From Akebia trifoliata (Eukaryota; Streptophyta; Magnoliopsida; Ranunculales; Lardizabalaceae), in NCBI GenBank assembly GCA_017979445.1, contig CM030715.1, positions 8,610,187 through 8,674,186 of the forward strand: DNA of 64,000 nucleotides, in the 5' to 3' direction. The position numbers and the translations under genes are program-made. The notes beneath the pieces are model-generated. The model saw nothing but the letters and a program-made list of their open reading frames with translations. It was not told the origin of the DNA and ran no database searches. Shown piece after piece: positions 59,560-64,000 of this stretch; the first letter of the stretch is position 1; each line of letters opens with the position of its first letter.

Positions 59560-60010
59560 ACAGATGATAAACAATTTAACTTTACTTTTTCATATGAAGC
59601 ATATGTTATGGATTGCGTCCTGGTGATTGATCGATGGTCCACAGTGTGGATTTTGGATTTCCCCAATAAATATCTCTTTGACAGTGGGTTTCAAACCACA
59701 CAATCACCTATACTTTTAAAGCAAATAAGGCTAAGTCCTCTTTGAATCACTATGCATATCTATCCTCAAAGTTAGATGAAGACCCCGACATGATAAATCT
59801 TCCCAAAATCTAATTCTATCTCCTACTCCAACTTTCAGACACACTTTTGAAGAAGTCTGCTAGTAAGTTTGTAGATCCATTCCACACATAAGTATCATAA
59901 GAAGATAATAACATTGCAATGATGACTTGAAAATTAGATCCTTCTAGAAGAGCCCGAACATCCTCTTCAATAGAATTATGTCACCAATGCGACTGGATAA
60001 CACCTGCAAA
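59560..60010 (-). pseudogene. Short LINE fragment
   Basis: On the minus strand the segment reads CLKVGVGDRIRFWEDL, then LHLTLRIDM, close to the VG-G-RIRFWEDLW block that follows GKWLWRF in plant L1 elements. It is not collinear with the LINE left of the copia insertion, so it is a separate or rearranged piece. Confidence 0.55.
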
Positions 60011-60480
60011 ATAATCCCCGTTTCTAAATTTCTTACATTATTAAAAAAACAATTAAAAATGTATTTATAATAAGAGATCCTGATTCTTCAATTCCAGCAA
60101 TGAACTACTAGATTCTAATCCAGAGCCATGAGCCATCATGTTCTTTTGCATTTAATCTGAATTATTGAATATTCTTTTGTTTCTTCAACCTTCTTGTGTA
60201 CTCTAGACCTCTCTTTCTTTAAAAATAAGGTTTTACCTTTGTTTTTTGGATAAATATTTATAGTTGACCACCTTAAACTCTGTTTTGAAGATATTTCATA
60301 TTGTTGAGAGGGTTTTAAACTTGAAGTTTTTTTTTTTTAATATAAATATTTTATGGAACTTAATATTTTTTATTTCGATTCGAAGCTGGCCTTTCACATA
60401 ACAATGTGGACGTGAAGATTTTTTCTTTAACAATGAAGATAAGTTGTTTCTAGTATTTATTTGTTTCTATACATTCACAG
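60011..60480. other. End of the TIC236 intron
   Basis: AT-rich sequence without elements I can name. T-rich stretches precede the acceptor TTCACAG at 60474-60480. Confidence 0.6.
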
Positions 60481-60679
60481 ACAGATGGAGAATGTTGATG
60501 GACACGTGAAATTTCAGAATCACTATGGTCGTGTTGGCGTACAGCTTAGCGGTAACTGTAAGGAGTGGAGATCAGATATGACATCTGACGATGGTGGGTG
60601 GTTGTCCACAGATGTGTTTGTTGACAACATAGAGCAAAAGTGGCATGCCAATCTGAAGATCAAAAATCTCTTTGTTCCG
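60481..60679 (+). CDS. TIC236: TIC236, coding exon 2
   Basis: 199 bp. It completes the split R codon from exon 1 and continues QMENVDGHVKFQNHYGRVGV, then QLSGNCKEWRSDMTSDDGGW, LSTDVFVDNIEQKWHANLKI and KNLFVP, a highly conserved stretch of TIC236 at the start of its long beta-rich portion. It ends in phase 0 at CCG|GTAAGT (donor at 60680). The next exon of the protein is not in the window, so about two thirds of the gene lies to the right. Confidence 0.93.
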
Positions 60680-61149
60680 GTAAGTCCCTCTCCCCTCCTC
60701 TGATTTCTCCAGAAACTGAAATTGAACTGAATTATTAAATACCAATCTGAACATTCACTTGAAATCATTAAATTTTAGCTTTTATTCATGCATAAATAAC
60801 AAAAATTATTTTTTTGTGTTTAAAAATGAAAGTAAGCTCTAGGAAACATTACGAAACATTCCAAAATATTTTGAAGCATTTAAATTTCAATAAATTTCTT
60901 TCCTGCATGTTTCCATATGTCTTGCGAAATAGTCCTAAACATCCAAACACTGAAACATTCCTATACATTTGAAATCCCGCAAAGTTTCCTATATGTCAAA
61001 AACCAGAATTTTCTGTTGGAACATTCTAAAATGGACCAAACTTTGAGCCATGGTCTAGATGACATAGAAAGGAAAAAACAAAAATGCAATACGAAAGGTT
61101 ACCCCTCCCTATTAACAATGGGTGGAACTAAAGACTAAGATGGAAAATA
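60680..61149 (+). other. TIC236: Start of the next TIC236 intron
   Basis: GTAAGT donor at 60680. Words around GAAACATTCC recur at 60840-61030. No exon or element is recognised. The intron continues to the window end. Confidence 0.6.
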
Positions 61150-62535
61150 GTACCCCTCGACCCTGCTAATAGTTAGATCCCATTTTAAAATGAAATTATC
61201 AAAAAATAAGCCTTTGCAGTCCTTATGAGATTGTGAGGATGAAGTCCTGAATCTCCTCCTCCTTGCCTTAGAAGCCTCTCTTCCCAAAGACCTGTCATTG
61301 GGATGAAAATGCACCAAAAGATTCTAGCTACATCACAATGAAGCAAAATGCGGGTTAATCAATTCACCATTAGATTTACACATGGAGTAAAAATGGGTGA
61401 TGCTATTCTTACGTTGGATGTAATGATCAATGGTCGGCCAAATAAGCCTACTTTTGATGTGATTTTCACCTCCTCCTCCACAAATGACCTCGAATAGGTA
61501 GGTCTAGGCAAAGTATCCATAGTTGAATAAAAGGTTTTTTTGATTTAGAACACACCATTTTGACTCCATGAAAAACCGATCTATCATTTCTCTGAAGTAG
61601 AGATAAGTAACCCAGGTTCACAAGTATGTCAATTTTGCAACATTTCATATTCTTTTGAAAGATGAAGTCCCAATAGAAATATTACTATTGCAAATAAAAA
61701 ATTCCTTCAAGAACTTGTGTTTCCTATCTGGTTAAGAGAAAAGAGTAGGGGATTTATTTTTGAGCGACTCTAATAAAGTGAACTGCCAAAACATAGACTT
61801 TGCTGCCTTTGTCCATTTTAAACCTACTTCTAGTGAATTCTTGGGAGTCGTTTGAGATATCTTTCTAAATACCCATAAGAGGTATGGACAATAAGCTCAC
61901 CATGACAACCTAGGTTCCTATCCATGTACTTATAAGAGACAACTCCTTACCAAAGGCTAAAGTTTACCGAAAAAAAGAAAAAAGACAAAAGAAAAAGAAA
62001 AACATATCTCTAGAGCCACTTCCCTAATAATGTGGAATTAATCACTTTGATCTTTCTAATTTTAAGGCCTCCGTTTTTCTATTAGAACTCATGACCTTTT
62101 ACTCCATCTAATGATATATGCTGGAATCTTTTGAAACATCCCATGGGAAATTCCAACCAGTCTTTCCAACTCCTTAGCAATGCAATATTGAATGGTAAAG
62201 AGTGGGAAAAACTCCATTGAGGCTAAAAATGGTCCTTTGATCAAAACTGTTCACCACCTTCAAAAAGAGGATGTGACTTCCAAGTGGCCAATCCCCTACA
62301 AATCTTCTAAGAGTCAGATCCCCAGTGTCCTTACAAGAAAAATTGTCCCCTAAATAAGGGAATTGATCCGGAAGTGAAGACAAAGTAACCATTGATACTC
62401 CCAAAAATGAGTTCACTATTGATTTCTTGAGGCATTCGAAAGTGGAGTTATCTTGGGATTTTAGATTCAGACGGAGTTTCAATGATTGAGAATTTGATTT
62501 GATTTTGGAGCTGGTGAACAATCTCAATTTTTTTT
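61150..62535 (-). pseudogene. LINE (L1-type) fragment, minus strand
   Basis: Read on the minus strand from about 62530 downward: RT-thumb-like sequence (FDQRTIFSLNGVFPTLYHSI, like the SW-FSLGGR-TLI block), then near 62080-62030 NGGLKIRKIKVINSTLLGKW and LWRY, the clearest L1 block, then KDISNDSQEF, and near 61370-61290 MCKSNGELIN and LLHCDVARIFW, the zf-RVT cysteine-histidine pattern. Frames shift and stops are frequent. Confidence 0.7.
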
Positions 62536-62539
62536 TTGA

Positions 62540-63065
62540 ATCCAAAGCCAGATGATAGATGGAAATGGTTGCTTACAAGGAGAGGCTCTTCTCTGTCAAG
62601 TTTTTTTTATCATTCAATGGTTCTTTTGGACCCAATTCTTTGTTTTTCCCTTCTATTAAGATTTGAAGGCCAGGACTGCTTTCTAAGGTGGCATTTTTTG
62701 TGTGGTTGGTAGTGTCAAGGAAAATTTTGATTTTAAAAGATCTTATCAGGCAAGGGTCTCCGTGGCTAACTTTTGCCTTATGTGGAAATGTGATGGTGAA
62801 TCAATCCATCATCTTCTTCTTCATTGCAAGTTGGCTACCTCATTATGGTGGCTTTTCCTATCCTTGTTTGGTATTGTTGTCGGTCTTCCTTATTCCTTTT
62901 GGCTATTTATTTGCAAGTTAGGTTTGGTTGGGTGGGCACCACTATTTAGAAATTTTAGTGCGCTGTTACTGATTTCAATGCTTTTACTTGGATCCTCTCC
63001 TAATGTTCAAGTTGTTTCCTACTTCTCTCTGTGGACTGACTTTTACTTGGTTTTCGAATCTCTCG
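62540..63065 (+). pseudogene. LINE C-terminal (zf-RVT) fragment, plus strand
   Basis: Plus-strand reading gives RLFSVKFFLSFNGSFGPNSL, then SKVAFFVWLVVSRKILILKD. After a one-base shift it reads CLMWKCDGESIHHLLLHCKL and ATSLWWLFLSLFGI, the zinc-binding reverse-transcriptase tail domain of plant L1 elements. It lies head to head with the minus-strand LINE fragment. No poly(A) or target repeat was found. Confidence 0.75.
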
Positions 63066-63298
63066 ATTGACAGTGTAGGAAACTAGGATGATTTCTGCAA
63101 TCATTTCTGTATACGATTTCCCATCTCGTAAGATTGTAACAGTTGAGGATCTGCGAAGGTGTCGACAAGGGATGAATTAATCATTGACTGATTACTTAGA
63201 CAAGTTTCAGATGCTGATCTACAAGTTAACTGACGATGTATCCAATTTTTTTTTTTTTTGTGGTGGTTTGATTTCTTTTTCAACTATTTACCTTCATG

Positions 63299-63329
<31 letters not shown>

Positions 63330-63722
63330 TTGTTTTCAACCTATCTCTTATGATTTCACCACATTCTGCTATTATGTTCTTACGTTAGTTCTCTTGATTT
63401 TTTCCTCAAGGGGAATTGAGCCTCTCTCCTCTTTCATGTGAATCATGACTATCCTTTCCAGCACCACATTCTATTGTAATCCACCAACCCATACTCCTTG
63501 TTACAATGTTTATTCCACCCCCCCCTCTTTTAGGGCCTTAAGTTTTCTTCTGAAGACATAGCCTTTTTCTCTTGAAGGATTTAGAGTTCTACCGCTTTCC
63601 TACTTTTCTTTAAACTAGTGTCATATCTAAAAGCAAAAAAAAAAGCAGAAAATTTATCAAAAGAAAGAAAGAAAGAAAGAAAGAAAGAAAATGAAACCCC
63701 AATTTCATTTTCCACAATCCGG
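63066..63722. repeat. Intron sequence with GT and AAAG microsatellites
   Basis: (GT)n at about 63303-63329 and (GAAA)n at about 63661-63690. Short open frames here are microsatellite-driven. No gene is seen. Confidence 0.7.
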
Positions 63723-63958
63723 AATAAGCGGGTTCATGTCTTTAAGTTGGTTTTTTGTTCAATCTCTATTGGTGTACTCCTTTTTTGATTCATTGCTTAC
63801 TCGATTGTCGAGGGTCTACTGAATTAGTTGGAAAGGAGAGAATAAGTGGGTTGATGTCTTGAAGTTGGTTTTTTGTTCAATCTCTATTGGTGTACTGCTT
63901 TTTTGATTCATTGCTTACTCGATTGTTGAGGGTCTACTGAATTAGTTGGAAAGGAGAG
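63723..63958 (+). repeat. 118-bp tandem duplication
   Basis: 63723-63840 and 63841-63958 are adjacent direct copies with only a few differences (AATAAGCGGGTTCATG against AATAAGTGGGTTGATG, TACTCC against TACTGC, TTGTCG against TTGTTG). Non-coding. Confidence 0.9.
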
Positions 63959-64000
63959 GATTCTTTGGAATTTTATTCCCCTGGCTATCTGTTGGGGTTT

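Larger units (their letters stand above)
41635..60480 (+). other. TIC236: TIC236 intron of 18,846 bp, packed with transposons
   Basis: The donor GTGAGT at 41635 and acceptor TTCACAG ending at 60480 join in phase: exon 1 ends with AG, exon 2 begins A CAG ATG, giving REPRQMENVDGHVKFQ across the junction, as expected for the protein. Inside, from left to right, are a MITE, a minus-strand copia, a minus-strand LINE, a plus-strand copia carrying a solo LTR, and a further LINE fragment. Transposons account for most of its length. No other TIC236 exon is visible inside, and the conserved protein sequence runs on without a gap. Confidence 0.88.

Noticed and set aside
60680..64000. Search for TIC236 exon 3
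   Set aside because: No sequence matching the conserved continuation of the protein was seen. The interval is intron with LINE fragments and repeats.
1..64000. CRISPR arrays, bacterial operons, tRNA or rRNA genes
   Set aside because: The tandem repeats lack the repeat-spacer pattern, and no tRNA or rRNA sequence was recognised. Everything else fits plant nuclear DNA.

Overview
The window is nuclear DNA from a flowering plant, most likely a eudicot. It is AT-rich, with a few split genes in a dense bed of transposable elements: Tat-type and Tekay-type Ty3/gypsy, Ty1/copia, L1-type LINE, PIF/Harbinger and MITEs. No bacterial, organellar or viral gene block is visible. The only host gene I can name is TIC236 (Arabidopsis EMB2410), the TamB-like inner-envelope component of the chloroplast protein import machinery. 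It starts at 39677 on the + strand and runs out of the window.

Layout. 1-6334: 3' half of a Tat-type Ty3/gypsy element (integrase end, long non-coding tail with two minisatellites, 3' LTR). 6.6-8.1 kb: LTR pieces. 8.1-12.4 kb: AT-rich DNA, a UTR-like stretch, a degenerate repeat and another LTR end. 12.7-19.4 kb: decayed minus-strand sequence (plant-mobile-domain-like fragment, then gypsy gag), with gag split by a 2 kb insertion made of two long hairpins side by side. 19.4-23.8 kb: little recognisable. 23.8-25.4 kb: decayed minus-strand copia pol. 25.4-28.1 kb: a Tekay-type LTR whose 5' end is also present as an inverted copy. 28880-32351: a solo Tekay-type LTR with perfect 5-bp target duplications. 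33.4-35.3 kb: nested terminal-inverted-repeat elements. 35.3-38.3 kb: a nearly intact PIF/Harbinger element with a Myb/SANT-like gene and a DDE transposase gene.

38.7-64.0 kb is TIC236: probable 5' UTR with an intron, a large first coding exon (39677-41634), an 18,846-bp intron, a second coding exon (60481-60679), and the beginning of another intron with no further exon found. Almost all of the first intron is transposon: a MITE, a minus-strand copia element (42261-49795), a minus-strand LINE, and a plus-strand copia element of the same family (51726-59531) that itself carries a solo Tekay LTR (52423-54962). The two copia elements form a multi-kilobase inverted pair inside the pre-mRNA.

The features most worth a second look are the inverted copia pair in the TIC236 intron; the minus-strand copia, which carries two successive integrase-RT cassettes; the double hairpin flanked by a 9-bp direct repeat; and a TIR family shared between the PIF neighbourhood and the TIC236 intron. 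I found no convincing evidence of a wholly new biological system. All retroelement genes here carry stops or frameshifts.
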